Part shown: positions 17,329 to 26,776 of the stretch, piece by piece
How the letters are laid out: each line of letters opens with the position of its first letter
Position numbering within the stretch: the first letter of the stretch is position 1
From: Halolactibacillus halophilus
Lineage (GTDB): Bacteria; Bacillota; Bacilli; Bacillales; Amphibacillaceae
NCBI RefSeq assembly: GCF_900115605.1
Contig: NZ_FOXC01000013.1
Coordinates: forward strand, 1-58,351
Length of the DNA stretch: 58,351 nt
Reading direction: 5' to 3'
The notes under the pieces: generated by a model
Seen by the model: only the letters and a program-made list of their open reading frames with translations
What the model was told of the DNA's origin: nothing
The model's database searches: none
Made by a program: the position numbers and the translations under genes

Positions 17329-18600
17329 GTGAGTTATTATCCTAAAAAAGGCCGGGTTATTTTTCATGTCGATATGAATAGTTTTTATGCTTCAGTTGAA
17401 ATGGCGTATAATCCATCGCTAAAAGGCAAACCACTTGCGATTGCTGGAAATCCCGAAGAACGTCGTGGTATTATCGTAACAAGTAGTTACGAAGCAAGAG
17501 CCAAGGGCGTAAAGACAACGATGCCACTATTTCAAGCAAAGAAGCTCTGTCCTGAACTCCTCGTTTTAAAGCCTAACTTTGAACGCTACCGTGAAGCATC
17601 CAAGGCGATGTTTAAAATTATGGCAGATATCACCGAGAAAATAGAGCCTGTCTCTATAGATGAAGGGTACTTAGACATTACTGACTGCGGGGCTCAAGGT
17701 AGCCCGCTAGAGATTGCTCGAAAATTACAACAAAGGCTGTTAAATGAATTGGATTTACCTTGTAGTATCGGCATTGCTCCGAATAAATTTCTAGCCAAGA
17801 TGGCTTCAGACATGAAAAAACCTCTCGGCATTACTGTGCTTAGAAAAAGAGAGCTCGCTCGTGTGTTGTGGCCGTTAGATGTTGGTGAAATGCATGGGGT
17901 CGGCGCTAAAACAAAAGAAAAGCTTAATCAAATAGAGATTTACACAATTGGTGACTTAGCTAAGGCTGATGAGGTCGTTTTAAAGCGCGTCCTCGGTATT
18001 AATGGCGTTCGGCTAATTCAACGGGCCAATGGTGAAGATCGTCGTCCCGTCGATCCCGATAGTGTGTTTGATTTTAAAAGTGTTGGGAATTCAGAAACAT
18101 TAAGACAAGACACAACGGATGAAACCATCTTGTTGTCGTTGATTCGTAAATTATCAAATAAAGTCTCGACCCGACTTAAGCGAAAAGCCTACATTGGTGA
18201 GACCGTTCAATTGATGATTCGTTATTATGATCGTAAAACAATTACCCGAAGTGTCACCGTTCATCGGCCGATTGAACAAGCTGAAGATATTTATGGGCTA
18301 GCGACGCAACTGTTCGAAATGCATTGGAACTCAGATCCGATTCGGTTACTTGGTGTCACCGTTCAAGGATTGATTGAAAAAAAGTATTATTATGAACAAC
18401 TAGACTTGTTTCATTATCAAGACCATTTGAAAAATGAACAATTAGCATCAACAATTCAACAGCTGACAAATAAGTATGGGTACAACCCATTTGAACGTGT
18501 GGCTGAGAAAACGGCTCGTACGAATAAATCAAATGAGTTAGATCAACCGACGACTAGTTTTCAAAAAGATTTCTTAGACGATTACCGACAAGACAAATAA
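17329..18600 (+). CDS. dinB: DNA polymerase IV (Y-family)
   Basis: The 423-aa error-prone translesion polymerase has the palm motifs FHVDMNSFYASVE and VSIDEGYLDIT (catalytic acidic residues). HhH/thumb and little-finger domains follow, with a sliding-clamp-binding motif QLDLF near residue 363. GTG at 17329 is preferred: GAGAGGGGG is correctly spaced from it and overlaps the alternative ATG at 17311. It is the yqjH orthologue by position. It is convergent with rnz, with a small CACTCAG/CTGAGTG hairpin at 18603-18626 between them. Confidence 0.95.
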   Translation: MSYYPKKGRVIFHVDMNSFYASVEMAYNPSLKGKPLAIAGNPEERRGIIVTSSYEARAKGVKTTMPLFQAKKLCPELLVLKPNFERYREASKAMFKIMADITEKIEPVSIDEGYLDITDCGAQGSPLEIARKLQQRLLNELDLPCSIGIAPNKFLAKMASDMKKPLGITVLRKRELARVLWPLDVGEMHGVGAKTKEKLNQIEIYTIGDLAKADEVVLKRVLGINGVRLIQRANGEDRRPVDPDSVFDFKSVGNSETLRQDTTDETILLSLIRKLSNKVSTRLKRKAYIGETVQLMIRYYDRKTITRSVTVHRPIEQAEDIYGLATQLFEMHWNSDPIRLLGVTVQGLIEKKYYYEQLDLFHYQDHLKNEQLASTIQQLTNKYGYNPFERVAEKTARTNKSNELDQPTTSFQKDFLDDYRQDK

Positions 18601-18635
18601 GCACTCAGCTGTATATAACTGAGTGGTTATTTGTC

Positions 18636-19565
18636 TTAAGATCGTCTTTTGACCGTGTAAGTCATAAAGTCATAGGCAAAGACCGTTTGATTAAAAACCT
18701 TTTGAGCTTCTGCTAATAAGCCGTTTAATTGATGCGGGTCATAACGCTGAGACAAGTGGTTAATAATGAGTTGATCGACGTTACCTAACTTAGCAAGTTC
18801 ACATGCCTCATCAATTGTACTGTGGGCGTGACTTCTGGCAAGATTAACAAGAGCTTGTTCGTACGTTCCTTCATGGATAAGCAACTGACTATCTTTGATA
18901 AAATCAACCAAATCTTCGACCGGACCTGTGTCACCAAGAATACTGATGACACGTCCTTGTTTGTCAGGGCCGACAACATCCTCTCTGTGAATGATGCGAC
19001 CATCAGGTAACGTTGTATTTGGTTGGGCTTTGATTTGTTGATAAAGTGGTGAGGGTTTAAGCCCAAGCGCTTGTAACTTCTGAACGTTCAATTCTCCCAG
19101 TTGATTATGTTCTGACACATTAAATCCGAAAGAAATAGGACCATGATTCAACTCTTTAACGTGTATGTCAAAGTTCGTTGACCTAAAGACGGCACCGTCA
19201 ACTAAATCGTGATAATAAAGACGATAAGGTAAATGGGTCCCGCTAATTTCAAAGGCCGTTTCAATAAAGGTTTGAAGCCCTTTAGGTGCGTAGATGTCAA
19301 CGGGTGTCGTGCCATCTAAGAAGGCGCGACTTGATAACAATCCTGGCAACCCATAGATATGATCCCCGTGTAAATGTGTGATAAAAATTTTGCTTATTTT
19401 ACGTGGTTTAATCGGTGTTTTCAGAATTTGATGTTGCGTCGCTTCCCCGCAATCAAATAACCACACCCCTTCTCCTTTTTCCGTTACATCAAGCGCTAAG
19501 CTTGATACATTACGTGTATTAGAAGGAAGACCCGAACCTGTTCCTAAAAAAGTAACATGCATCAC
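18636..19565 (-). CDS. rnz: ribonuclease Z
   Basis: The 309-aa metallo-beta-lactamase-fold endonuclease matures tRNA 3' ends. The zinc motif THLHGDHIYGLPGLL, the start FLGTGSGLPSNTRNVSS and later ILGDTG and SHAHSTIDEAC are diagnostic. The ATG overlaps the stop of namA by 4 nt, so the pair is translationally coupled. B. subtilis has the same yqjK-yqjM neighbourhood. Confidence 0.95.
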   Translation of the reverse strand: MMHVTFLGTGSGLPSNTRNVSSLALDVTEKGEGVWLFDCGEATQHQILKTPIKPRKISKIFITHLHGDHIYGLPGLLSSRAFLDGTTPVDIYAPKGLQTFIETAFEISGTHLPYRLYYHDLVDGAVFRSTNFDIHVKELNHGPISFGFNVSEHNQLGELNVQKLQALGLKPSPLYQQIKAQPNTTLPDGRIIHREDVVGPDKQGRVISILGDTGPVEDLVDFIKDSQLLIHEGTYEQALVNLARSHAHSTIDEACELAKLGNVDQLIINHLSQRYDPHQLNGLLAEAQKVFNQTVFAYDFMTYTVKRRS

Positions 19566-20563
19566 GTCCAGCCTCGCTTATAGGCCGTTGGAGCGTCTAT
19601 GTTAACATCTAGCGCCTCGCTTGCGGCTCTTGGCCAGTAAGGGTTTCGCAATAGTTCACGGCCAATGAAAATGAGGTCCGCCCGATTATTATTTAAAATT
19701 TCCTCGGCATGTTTAGCTTCAGTAATCATACCAACCGCACCGGTTAGGATGTTTGCGCCTTGTTTAATCATCTCAGCGTGAGATACTTGATAGCCAGGAA
19801 AGACATTAATGGCTGCGTTGACAAGGCCACCGGTAGAAACATCAATTAAATCAACACCTTGGTCTTTCATTTCTTGACTGAAGTAAATGAAATCTTCGGC
19901 AGTATTTCCATCCTCATGATATTCGTCCGCAGAAATTCTAACAAATATAGGGCCATGAAAGACAGATTTTACGGCATCAATGACTTGTTGGACGATGCGG
20001 TAACGATTTTCTTTTGTACCACCGTATAGGTCTGTTCGTTTATTGGACAGCGGTGATAGAAATTGATTTAATAAGTAGCCGTGCGCGGCATGTAATTCGA
20101 TAATATCAAAGCCTGCTTTTCTCGCGCGGATAGCAGCGACTTTAAATTGATCTATCAACTGGTCAATCATTGTTGGTGTCATCGCAGTAATGGCCGGTTC
20201 CTCACTTGATGGTGCAATGGGGGTGTCCGTTGTTTTTGCTTTATTACCCGCATGACCGAGTTGAATCGCCGCGTGAGCCCCGTGAGCATGAATCCGATCG
20301 GTTAATGTGTGTAACCCGTCGATATGCTCATCCGACCAAATCCCAAGGTCTGTCGGTTGAATCCGTCCACGTGGTTCGATGGCTGTCGCTTCAATCATCA
20401 CCAGTCCTGTCCCGCCAACCGCACGTGACTCATAGTGTGTGATGTGAAATGGGGTCACTAGCCCGTCTTCTTTTTTAACAGAAAACATACACATCGGTGA
20501 CATCACGATGCGATTTTTTAAAGTGATATTTTTAATTGTTAAGGGTTCGAATAATTTTGCCAT
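19562..20563 (-). CDS. namA: NADPH dehydrogenase NamA (Old Yellow Enzyme, YqjM)
   Basis: The 333-aa FMN-dependent ene-reductase reduces activated double bonds with NADPH. MSPMCMFSV supplies the FMN-tuning Cys, HAAHGYLLNQFLSP is the substrate/FMN loop, and RISADEY and IGRELLRNPYWP are FMN phosphate regions of the YqjM class. It lies 66 nt downstream of gdpD and overlaps rnz. SD AAAGGAGCG. Confidence 0.93.
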   Translation of the reverse strand: MAKLFEPLTIKNITLKNRIVMSPMCMFSVKKEDGLVTPFHITHYESRAVGGTGLVMIEATAIEPRGRIQPTDLGIWSDEHIDGLHTLTDRIHAHGAHAAIQLGHAGNKAKTTDTPIAPSSEEPAITAMTPTMIDQLIDQFKVAAIRARKAGFDIIELHAAHGYLLNQFLSPLSNKRTDLYGGTKENRYRIVQQVIDAVKSVFHGPIFVRISADEYHEDGNTAEDFIYFSQEMKDQGVDLIDVSTGGLVNAAINVFPGYQVSHAEMIKQGANILTGAVGMITEAKHAEEILNNNRADLIFIGRELLRNPYWPRAASEALDVNIDAPTAYKRGWT

Positions 20564-20629
20564 AGGAAATCGCTCCTTTATTATTTTGAGTATAAAGTAT
20601 ATGGAAAGTAGCTTTATAAATAGCCAGGT

Positions 20630-21355
20630 TTAGTCGTCAATACCTAGTGAGGATCTAAGGGTTGGGTCATCGGTAATAATCCCGTCAACATCTGTTTGTA
20701 AATAGTCATTAAATAAGACGTCATCATTAACGGTATATAGATATAAATAGAGCCCTAAGCCATGCACGCGTTTTAAGTAGTCGGTCGTAAAAGCTTTATA
20801 ATGTAAGTGGATTCCATCAATATAGTCCAGGTGCTTTCTTAACGTCCGTTCACTCAGTTGCTTTTTCGTTAGGAAACCGGTCGTGATGTTGGGATTTAAT
20901 GCTTTGACTTGTTTTAAATACAAGGCATTAAAACTAGACAACGTTAATGTTTCTAAATGTTTGAGGGTATTTAATTGTTTAACGGTTTCTTCAACGAGAC
21001 CACGATCGTTGTAACGATGACTTTTTAATTCAATATTTAAATAAATCGTTGTCGTTTTCCACCAATCAAGCAGAGCTTTTAACGATATAATTTTATCATC
21101 GCTAAAGGTAGGGTCAAACCATTTGCCATTGGGAAGTGCTACGAGTTCTTGTAATGTGTAATCTTTAATCTTTCCGCGACCGGCTGTTGTTCGGTCAATG
21201 GTCGGGTCATGAATCACCACAACCGCATGGTCTTTCGTTAATTGAACGTCAGTCTCAATCCCACCAGCCTCTAATGCTATCGCCTTATTAAAACTTGCGA
21301 GTGTATTTTCAGGTGCATACTTACTTGCTCCTCGATGCGCATAAATCACTGTCAA
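20630..21355 (-). CDS. glycerophosphodiester phosphodiesterase
   Basis: The 241-aa TIM-barrel enzyme hydrolyses glycerophosphodiesters to sn-glycerol-3-phosphate and an alcohol. AHRGASKYAPENTLASF holds the catalytic His and metal-binding Glu, and ETDVQLTKDHAVVVIHD holds the remaining Glu/Asp/His set. No signal peptide is seen, so it is cytosolic. The TTG at 21355 is favoured because GAGGTGAG lies five bases before it; the in-frame GTG nine bases upstream lies inside that SD. It begins the minus-strand group gdpD-namA-rnz. Confidence 0.88.
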   Translation of the reverse strand: MTVIYAHRGASKYAPENTLASFNKAIALEAGGIETDVQLTKDHAVVVIHDPTIDRTTAGRGKIKDYTLQELVALPNGKWFDPTFSDDKIISLKALLDWWKTTTIYLNIELKSHRYNDRGLVEETVKQLNTLKHLETLTLSSFNALYLKQVKALNPNITTGFLTKKQLSERTLRKHLDYIDGIHLHYKAFTTDYLKRVHGLGLYLYLYTVNDDVLFNDYLQTDVDGIITDDPTLRSSLGIDD

Positions 21356-21436
21356 AAATCTCACCTCAACTTTTGTTTGCAGTCTCTTTTAAATCGTAGC
21401 ATAATAAGGGGAGAGAAAACAGTAAAAAGGAGAGCG

Positions 21437-22222
21437 ATGATGAAAAAAGATACGATTTTAATTACCGGTGCGACAAAAGGGTTAGGCCGAGCATTAAGTT
21501 ATCAGCTGGCAAGAAAAAATCGCACGCTTATTTTAATTGGGAGAAGTGAAGATTTACTTCTAGAGTTAGCTCGCGATTTAAAGGCCCAAGGAGTAACTGT
21601 CTTTACCTACACGGTCGATTTAACTGAAATAGAAAAACTTGAATCGCTCGTTCAGACAATATTAACAGACGTGGGTTCAGTAGATGCGATCATTAATAAC
21701 GCAGGTTTTGGTCTGTTTGAATTTGCGACGGAGACTTTAAGAGCAACGACCACCAACATGTTTCAGTTAAATGTATTAGCGATGATGGAACTGAATTGCT
21801 TACTTATTCCTGGATTGATTAAACAAACTAATAAGACACATATTATTAATATTGGCTCGCTTGCAGGTAAAATAGCGACACCTAAAGCAACCAGTTATGC
21901 GGCAACCAAACATGCGGTCATTGGTTACTCTAATGCACTAAGACTTGAGTTGAAAGCGACCAATGTTGCGGTCACAACAGTTAATCTCGGACCAATGAAG
22001 ACGTCTTTTTTTAAAACGGCGGATGAATCAGGGTACTATGAACAAGCGGTTGAAAAAATAATGCTGACACCAGAAAAAGTCGCAACTAAAATTGATCAGT
22101 TACTGTATACGAATAAACGGGAGCTGAATTTGCCACTTTGGATGAGTATCGGCAGTAAACTGCATGCTATATTTCCCCGCACATTAGAATTCATTATGCA
22201 AGGTGCCTTTAATAAGAAATAG
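21437..22222 (+). CDS. yqjQ: short-chain dehydrogenase/reductase (YqjQ-like)
   Basis: The 261-aa Rossmann-fold oxidoreductase has TGATKGLGRAL (cofactor loop), NNAGFG, and the catalytic Ser/Tyr/Lys set in IGSLAGK and SYAATKHAV. The substrate is unknown. SD AAAGGAGAG precedes two tandem ATG codons (21437 and 21440). It is divergent from gdpD; TTGCAG, 17 nt and CATAAT upstream form a plausible promoter. Position and length match B. subtilis YqjQ. Confidence 0.87.
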   Translation: MMKKDTILITGATKGLGRALSYQLARKNRTLILIGRSEDLLLELARDLKAQGVTVFTYTVDLTEIEKLESLVQTILTDVGSVDAIINNAGFGLFEFATETLRATTTNMFQLNVLAMMELNCLLIPGLIKQTNKTHIINIGSLAGKIATPKATSYAATKHAVIGYSNALRLELKATNVAVTTVNLGPMKTSFFKTADESGYYEQAVEKIMLTPEKVATKIDQLLYTNKRELNLPLWMSIGSKLHAIFPRTLEFIMQGAFNKK

Positions 22223-22261
22223 TATAATAAAAACATCATGTGAGAGAGGAGGATGTATGTC

Positions 22262-22489
22262 ATGCGTAAACGTGAAATGAAAAAGATGAAACAAGAGGCG
22301 GAAGAACGTTTCGGTAAAAAAGAAATCGATTTACTAGAACAGATGAAGGCAAAACTATTAAAAGATGAGGCAACTAAAATTGAGGAGCAAAAACAAGCCA
22401 AACGACAAGCCATGGTTGAGCATGAAAAAAATAAAACATTTGAACAATTGCTAAGTGAGAGTGAGATGGACTGGCATAAATATAAATAA
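22262..22489 (+). CDS. yqkE: YqkE-like small charged protein (DUF3886)
   Basis: This 75-aa protein is almost entirely charged and helical (coiled-coil). Its C-terminus EKNKTFEQLLSESEMDWHKYK is the conserved DUF3886 tail, broken here to its key residues E-L-L-S-E-S-x-x-D-W. GAGAGGAGG ends nine bases before the ATG at 22262; an earlier ATG directly abuts the SD and is unlikely. The function is unknown. It lies just before nudF, as in B. subtilis. Confidence 0.8.
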   Translation: MRKREMKKMKQEAEERFGKKEIDLLEQMKAKLLKDEATKIEEQKQAKRQAMVEHEKNKTFEQLLSESEMDWHKYK

Positions 22490-22540
22490 TTCAATACAGT
22501 AAAGCTAAGATAAAACAAAACATACATAGGAGGGCTAAAC

Positions 22541-23083
22541 ATGAGTAAGTTTGAAGAAAAAACAATCCAGTCAAAAGAAATATTTGATGGTAAGATCATC
22601 AAGGTTAGTGTGGATGACGTCTTATTACCTAACGGTGAAATATCGATCCGTGAGCTTGTTAAACATCAAGGTGCGGTTGCAGTAATTGCGGTAACAGAAG
22701 ATAGACGTTTTTTGATGGTTGAACAATATCGTAAACCGCTTGAAAAAGCAATAGTAGAAGTACCCGCAGGTAAGCTAGAGCCAGGTGAAGCACCTGAGGT
22801 GACGGCAGTAAGAGAATTAGAAGAAGAAACGGGCTTTACGACGGATCAATTAGAGTATGTCACATCGTTTTATACGACACCAGGCTTTTGTGATGAACGT
22901 ATTTATTTATATTATACCGATCAATTAGTTCCTATTACAGAGGAAAAAGCGCTAGATGAGGATGAGTTCTTAGAGTGTCAATCCTATACGATGGCTGAGC
23001 TTGATCAGCTTGTCAAAGATGAGCGGATTCATGATTTGAAGACAATGTACGCACTGCAGTATTTAAAGTTGCGTGGTTTTTAA
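22541..23083 (+). CDS. nudF: ADP-ribose pyrophosphatase (Nudix hydrolase)
   Basis: The 180-aa enzyme hydrolyses ADP-ribose to AMP and ribose-5-phosphate. The complete Nudix box G-x5-E-x7-REUxEExGU is present (GKLEPGEAPEV to RELEEETGF, about residues 78-100). FMVEQYRKPLEKAIVEVPAG precedes it, as in NudF. SD AGGAGGG. It may be co-transcribed with yqkE, 51 nt upstream. Confidence 0.93.
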   Translation: MSKFEEKTIQSKEIFDGKIIKVSVDDVLLPNGEISIRELVKHQGAVAVIAVTEDRRFLMVEQYRKPLEKAIVEVPAGKLEPGEAPEVTAVRELEEETGFTTDQLEYVTSFYTTPGFCDERIYLYYTDQLVPITEEKALDEDEFLECQSYTMAELDQLVKDERIHDLKTMYALQYLKLRGF

Positions 23084-23290
23084 GTTTTAATATTCCTTTT
23101 ATGAATTGGAAGACTAAAAGATGGATCAGTCGTTGATTTCATAGCCTTAAGAAGGCGAGCCTTATAAGAGTCATCTTCTCACCGTTGTTTTGGTCATGAG
23201 AAGTTAAGTGTTTTAGTCCTAGATAGAGATGTTCCATTCATCGCACATTCTCGTGTTTTTTTAGCAGGTGTCGATGACAATATTGGTTAT
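23084..23290. other. nudF-fur intergenic region, site of missing spoIIM
   Basis: No coding frame is supported. Two small inverted repeats (around 23148-23170, and CTTCTCA/TGAGAAG at 23174-23202) have no T-tail. In B. subtilis this interval carries several genes including spoIIM; none is recognisable here. Confidence 0.5.
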
Positions 23291-23322
23291 TGATAATCAT
23301 TTACACTTGATAATCATTTTAA
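23291..23322 (+). promoter_or_regulatory. tandem Fur boxes upstream of fur
   Basis: Two direct repeats TGATAATCATTTACA (23291-23305) and TGATAATCATTTTAA (23308-23322) resemble the Fur/PerR consensus TGATAATNATTATCA and end immediately before the -35 hexamer. Binding there would block RNA polymerase, implying Fur or PerR control of fur. Confidence 0.75.
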
Positions 23323-23351
23323 TTGACAGACGTCTATGCGCTGACTATAAT
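23323..23351 (+). promoter_or_regulatory. consensus sigma-A promoter of fur
   Basis: TTGACA (23323-23328), a 17-nt spacer and TATAAT (23346-23351): a perfect consensus. Confidence 0.93.
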
Positions 23352-23375
23352 TGAGAATGTAGGGAGGTTTCCGTG

Positions 23376-23831
23376 ATGGAACATCGTATTGAACGTATTA
23401 AAAAACAATTACATGCTGAAAGTTATAAATTAACCCCTCAACGGGAAGCGACTGTACGTGTCCTACTTGAAAGAGAAGAAGACCATTTAAGTGCTGAGGA
23501 TATTTACTTACTTGTTAAAGAGAAAGCGCCTGAAATCGGCTTGGCAACGGTTTACCGTACGCTTGAATTACTATCAGAACTTAAGATTGTTGATAAAATT
23601 AACTTTGGTGATGGTGTCTCTCGTTATGATTTACGTAAAGAAGGCGCGGCCCATTTTCATCATCATTTAGTTTGCATGGAGTGTGGGACGGTGGAAGAAA
23701 TTGTCGAAGACTTACTTGAAGATGTTGAGAAAAAAGTAGAAAATCAGTGGCAATTTCAAGTCAAAGACCACCGCTTAACGTTTCACGGAATATGTCGCAA
23801 GTGCCAACAAAATAATAATGAAGCTAATTAA
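23376..23831 (+). CDS. fur: ferric uptake regulator Fur
   Basis: The 151-aa Fe2+-responsive repressor closely follows B. subtilis Fur: LTPQREATVRVLLE, GLATVYRTLELLSEL (winged HTH) and INFGDGVSRYDLRKEGAAH. The metal-binding HFHHHLVCMECG and the second CxxC (CRKC) of the structural zinc site are intact. The ATG at 23376 follows AGGGAGG; a GTG one codon upstream is possible. A terminator follows directly. Confidence 0.95.
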   Translation: MEHRIERIKKQLHAESYKLTPQREATVRVLLEREEDHLSAEDIYLLVKEKAPEIGLATVYRTLELLSELKIVDKINFGDGVSRYDLRKEGAAHFHHHLVCMECGTVEEIVEDLLEDVEKKVENQWQFQVKDHRLTFHGICRKCQQNNNEAN

Positions 23832-23855
23832 ATCACAGGATCCCTGTGATTTTTT
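23830..23855 (+). terminator. terminator of fur
   Basis: AATCACAGG (23831-23839) pairs with CCTGTGATT (23843-23851), followed by TTTT. Confidence 0.85.
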
Positions 23856-23902
23856 GTTATACTTTTGTTTGGTATTTATACAGAGGAAAGAGGGAAAACC
23901 CC

Positions 23903-24787
23903 ATGATAGATGAACGTCAAGATTTTATTCAATATATTAAAATAGAACGCGGATTAAGTGAGAATACAATTGAATCTTATCAGCGTGACTTAAAACAATA
24001 TGAAAGCTTTTTAAAAATAGAACAAATTAAACAATGGGAGGATGTCTCGCGAGATAGTGTATTAAAGTATTTATATAACTTAAAAGATACTGGAAAAAGT
24101 GAAGCAACGATTCAACGAGTCCTGTCAACTTTACGACTGTTTCATCAGTTTTTAAAGCGAGAACATCGTACAACACATGATGCTAGCTTACATATTGAAA
24201 CACCTAAAAAGCGTCAAGTCCTGCCTGAAGTACTATCGGAGAGTGAAGTGGAACAACTATTAGATATTGAGGTAAAGACTCCGCTTGAGTCTCGTACGAA
24301 AGCGATGCTTGAAGTCATGTATGCTACAGGCTTACGTGTATCGGAATGTGTCGGTTTGACACTCAATGATTTACACTTAGATATTGGCTTTATACGTTTA
24401 ATAGGAAAAGGGAATAAAGAACGGATCATACCCTTAGGCGAAGTCGCAACTGAAGCCGTGAATGATTATCTCGCGGATGGGCGTCAAGTTCTCATGAAAA
24501 CAAAACAGCATGCAACGTTATTTGTTAATCACCATGGTAATCCACTGTCACGTCAAGGTTTTTTTAAGCTAATTAAACAACGCGCTAAAGATGTCGGTAT
24601 TAAAAAGGAAATCTCACCTCATAAATTGCGCCACTCATTTGCGACACATTTATTAGAACATGGCGCTGATTTAAGAGCCGTTCAAGAAATGTTAGGTCAC
24701 AGCGATATTTCAACGACACAAATTTATACACACGTCACAAAAGCGCGCTTACAATCCGTCTACCAAACCTATCATCCAAGAGCATAA
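23903..24787 (+). CDS. xerD: site-specific tyrosine recombinase XerD
   Basis: The 294-aa recombinase resolves chromosome dimers at dif together with XerC. The N-terminal SAM-like domain starts FIQYIKIERGLSENTIESY. The catalytic residues are Arg in ATGLRVSECVGL, Lys in IGKGNKER, HxLR in SPHKLRHSFATHLLEHG, His in LGHSDIS and the nucleophile Tyr in TTQIYTHV. The ATG at 23903 follows AGAGGGAAAA; a longer frame upstream runs through the fur terminator and is not used. Length matches XerD (296 aa in B. subtilis). Confidence 0.95.
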   Translation: MIDERQDFIQYIKIERGLSENTIESYQRDLKQYESFLKIEQIKQWEDVSRDSVLKYLYNLKDTGKSEATIQRVLSTLRLFHQFLKREHRTTHDASLHIETPKKRQVLPEVLSESEVEQLLDIEVKTPLESRTKAMLEVMYATGLRVSECVGLTLNDLHLDIGFIRLIGKGNKERIIPLGEVATEAVNDYLADGRQVLMKTKQHATLFVNHHGNPLSRQGFFKLIKQRAKDVGIKKEISPHKLRHSFATHLLEHGADLRAVQEMLGHSDISTTQIYTHVTKARLQSVYQTYHPRA

Positions 24788-24807
24788 TAAAAAGGTATAT
24801 TCAATTA

Positions 24808-24857
24808 TTGAACTACCCCCACCTAACATTCTCACGAATGTTTGAGGAAGGGGATGA
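24808..24857 (+). repeat. IS200/IS605-like palindromic repeat, copy 1
   Basis: The core ACATTC-TCAC-GAATGT is flanked by CCCCCACCT on one side and GAGGAAGGGGATGA on the other, a two-tier palindrome. An inverted second copy lies at 45738-45788. The shape (C-run, small ACATTC hairpin, G-run) is typical of subterminal hairpins of IS200/IS605-type elements or their non-autonomous derivatives. No transposase or TnpB gene is present. Confidence 0.7.
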
Positions 24858-24973
24858 CATCATCATGCCCATGCTTTTTATTGATTAGTCCTCTTATATA
24901 TGATAAATTAATGCTATTCTAAGAAAGTTTGACGAGTGTTTCGTCAACGGTTTCGACTAGAGGGGGCAGATGG

Positions 24974-26269
24974 GTGAGTGAATTGACAGAGGTGAATGGA
25001 AAAGGACATATGGTGTTTGCGGAACGTGACGTAGTAGAACTAGCAGAAACGTTTCAAACGCCTTTATTTGTTTATAATGTTGAGAAAGTCCGGAAGAACG
25101 CCAGAGCTTTTGTGGAAGGTTTTAAGAAGGCGGGCGTTAAAGCACAAGTTGCTTATGCGAGTAAAGCATTTAGTTCTGTAGCCATGTTACAAGTAGCTAA
25201 ACAAGAAGGTTTAAGTTTGGATGTTGTCTCACAAGGTGAGTTGTATACCGCAATGAAGGCAGACTTTCCAATGGAAAAGATACACTTACACGGTAATAAT
25301 AAAAGTCGTGAGGAGCTCAAGATGGCACTAGATCAACACATTGGATGTATTGTGGTTGATAATTTTCATGATATTACGTTACTAAAAGAACTATTAAAAG
25401 ATTATAACGGGACGATGGATGTATTGATTCGTGTGACACCAGGCATTGAAGCCCATACTCATGATTATATTTTAACCGGGAATGAGGATTCAAAGTTTGG
25501 TTTTGATTTAAAAAACCAAGCAAAACAGGCGTACGATCAGATTCAACAAATCGATCAATTACACTTAAAAGGCTTGCACTGCCACATCGGTTCACAAATC
25601 TTTGAAACAGATGGCTTTATCATGGCAATTAAACGGTTATACGAAGTGTTAGCTGATTGGTATAAACAAGACGGATTTGAAGCAACGGTTCTCAATCTGG
25701 GTGGGGGTTTTGGTATCCGCTACACCGATGAAGATAAACCACTCCCGCTTGATGACTATGTTTTAGCTCTTGTTAAAGAAGTGACAGAAGAAGCGGATAC
25801 GCATGGTTTAAGTCTGCCTGAGATTTGGATTGAACCTGGACGAGCGATTGTAGGAGATACAGCGATTACCCTCTATGAAATAGGATCGAAGAAAGAAATT
25901 CCTAACATGAGAAATTATGTGTCCGTTGATGGAGGGATGACGGATAATATTAGACCGGCTCTTTATCAAGCAAAATATGAGGCGATTATTGCAAATAAAG
26001 CTCGAGCACCTAAAACGTATCCGTGTTCAATCGCCGGTAAATGTTGTGAGTCGGGTGATATGCTGATTTATGATACTTTATTGCCAGAAGTTACACCAGG
26101 TGATATACTAGCTGTATTTAGTACAGGTGCGTACGGTTACTCAATGGCAAGTCACTATAATCGCTTTGCTAAACCAGCAGTCGTTTTTGTTGAGAATGAG
26201 GAAGCAACTTTAGTGGTAAAACGAGAAACGTATGCAGATGTGATACAAAATGATTTATCATACGAATAA
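24974..26269 (+). CDS. lysA: diaminopimelate decarboxylase
   Basis: The 431-aa PLP enzyme makes L-lysine from meso-diaminopimelate, the last lysine step. The PLP lysine is in AYASKAFSS. Other fold-type III motifs are [27 protein letters not shown] and, from the partner subunit, [11 protein letters not shown] at 24974 is preferred, eight bases after AGAGGGGGC; the longer frame begins before the SD. ppiB follows after 14 nt. Confidence 0.93.
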   Translation: MSELTEVNGKGHMVFAERDVVELAETFQTPLFVYNVEKVRKNARAFVEGFKKAGVKAQVAYASKAFSSVAMLQVAKQEGLSLDVVSQGELYTAMKADFPMEKIHLHGNNKSREELKMALDQHIGCIVVDNFHDITLLKELLKDYNGTMDVLIRVTPGIEAHTHDYILTGNEDSKFGFDLKNQAKQAYDQIQQIDQLHLKGLHCHIGSQIFETDGFIMAIKRLYEVLADWYKQDGFEATVLNLGGGFGIRYTDEDKPLPLDDYVLALVKEVTEEADTHGLSLPEIWIEPGRAIVGDTAITLYEIGSKKEIPNMRNYVSVDGGMTDNIRPALYQAKYEAIIANKARAPKTYPCSIAGKCCESGDMLIYDTLLPEVTPGDILAVFSTGAYGYSMASHYNRFAKPAVVFVENEEATLVVKRETYADVIQNDLSYE

Positions 26270-26283
26270 TGGAGGATATGTAC

Positions 26284-26721
26284 ATGACTAAACAAGCAAC
26301 GATTACGTTTGAAAATGGTGAAAAAATCATCATTGATTTATTTGAAGAGGCAGCACCAAAAACAGTGGAAAACTTCGAAACACTTGCAAAGAAAGGTTTT
26401 TATGATGGTGTGATTTTCCACCGCGTGATTCCTGGATTTGTCGCGCAAGGTGGCGATCCAACAGGGACAGGAATGGGTGGACCTGGTTACACGATTAAAT
26501 GTGAAACAGAAGGCAATCCACACAAACACGAAGCTGGTTCATTATCAATGGCACATGCTGGAAAAGATACCGGCGGTAGCCAGTTCTTCTTAGTTCACGA
26601 ACCACAACCACATTTAGATGGTGTTCACACGGTCTTTGGTCAGGTGACTGAAGGAATGGATGTTGTTTTACGTATTAAACAAGGTGACGTAATGGAGACT
26701 GTTGTTGTAGAAGAAGTTTAA
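26284..26721 (+). CDS. ppiB: peptidyl-prolyl cis-trans isomerase (cyclophilin)
   Basis: The 145-aa cytosolic cyclophilin catalyses proline isomerisation during folding. [37 protein letters not shown] and [15 protein letters not shown] carry the active-site residues (Arg in FHRV, Gln in GGSQFF). The ATG at 26284 lies eight bases after GGAGG. It is co-transcribed with lysA, as in B. subtilis. Confidence 0.95.
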   Translation: MTKQATITFENGEKIIIDLFEEAAPKTVENFETLAKKGFYDGVIFHRVIPGFVAQGGDPTGTGMGGPGYTIKCETEGNPHKHEAGSLSMAHAGKDTGGSQFFLVHEPQPHLDGVHTVFGQVTEGMDVVLRIKQGDVMETVVVEEV

Positions 26722-26776
26722 TGAATGAATCGTCCACATAGACGTTAAAGACCTAAAGGTCTAGTAAGGAGTTATT

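Noticed and set aside
22096-22602. 168-codon minus-strand frame opposite yqjQ, yqkE and nudF
   Set aside because: Lies antisense to three supported genes; Cys/Ser/Phe-rich composition is that of a reverse-complement shadow.
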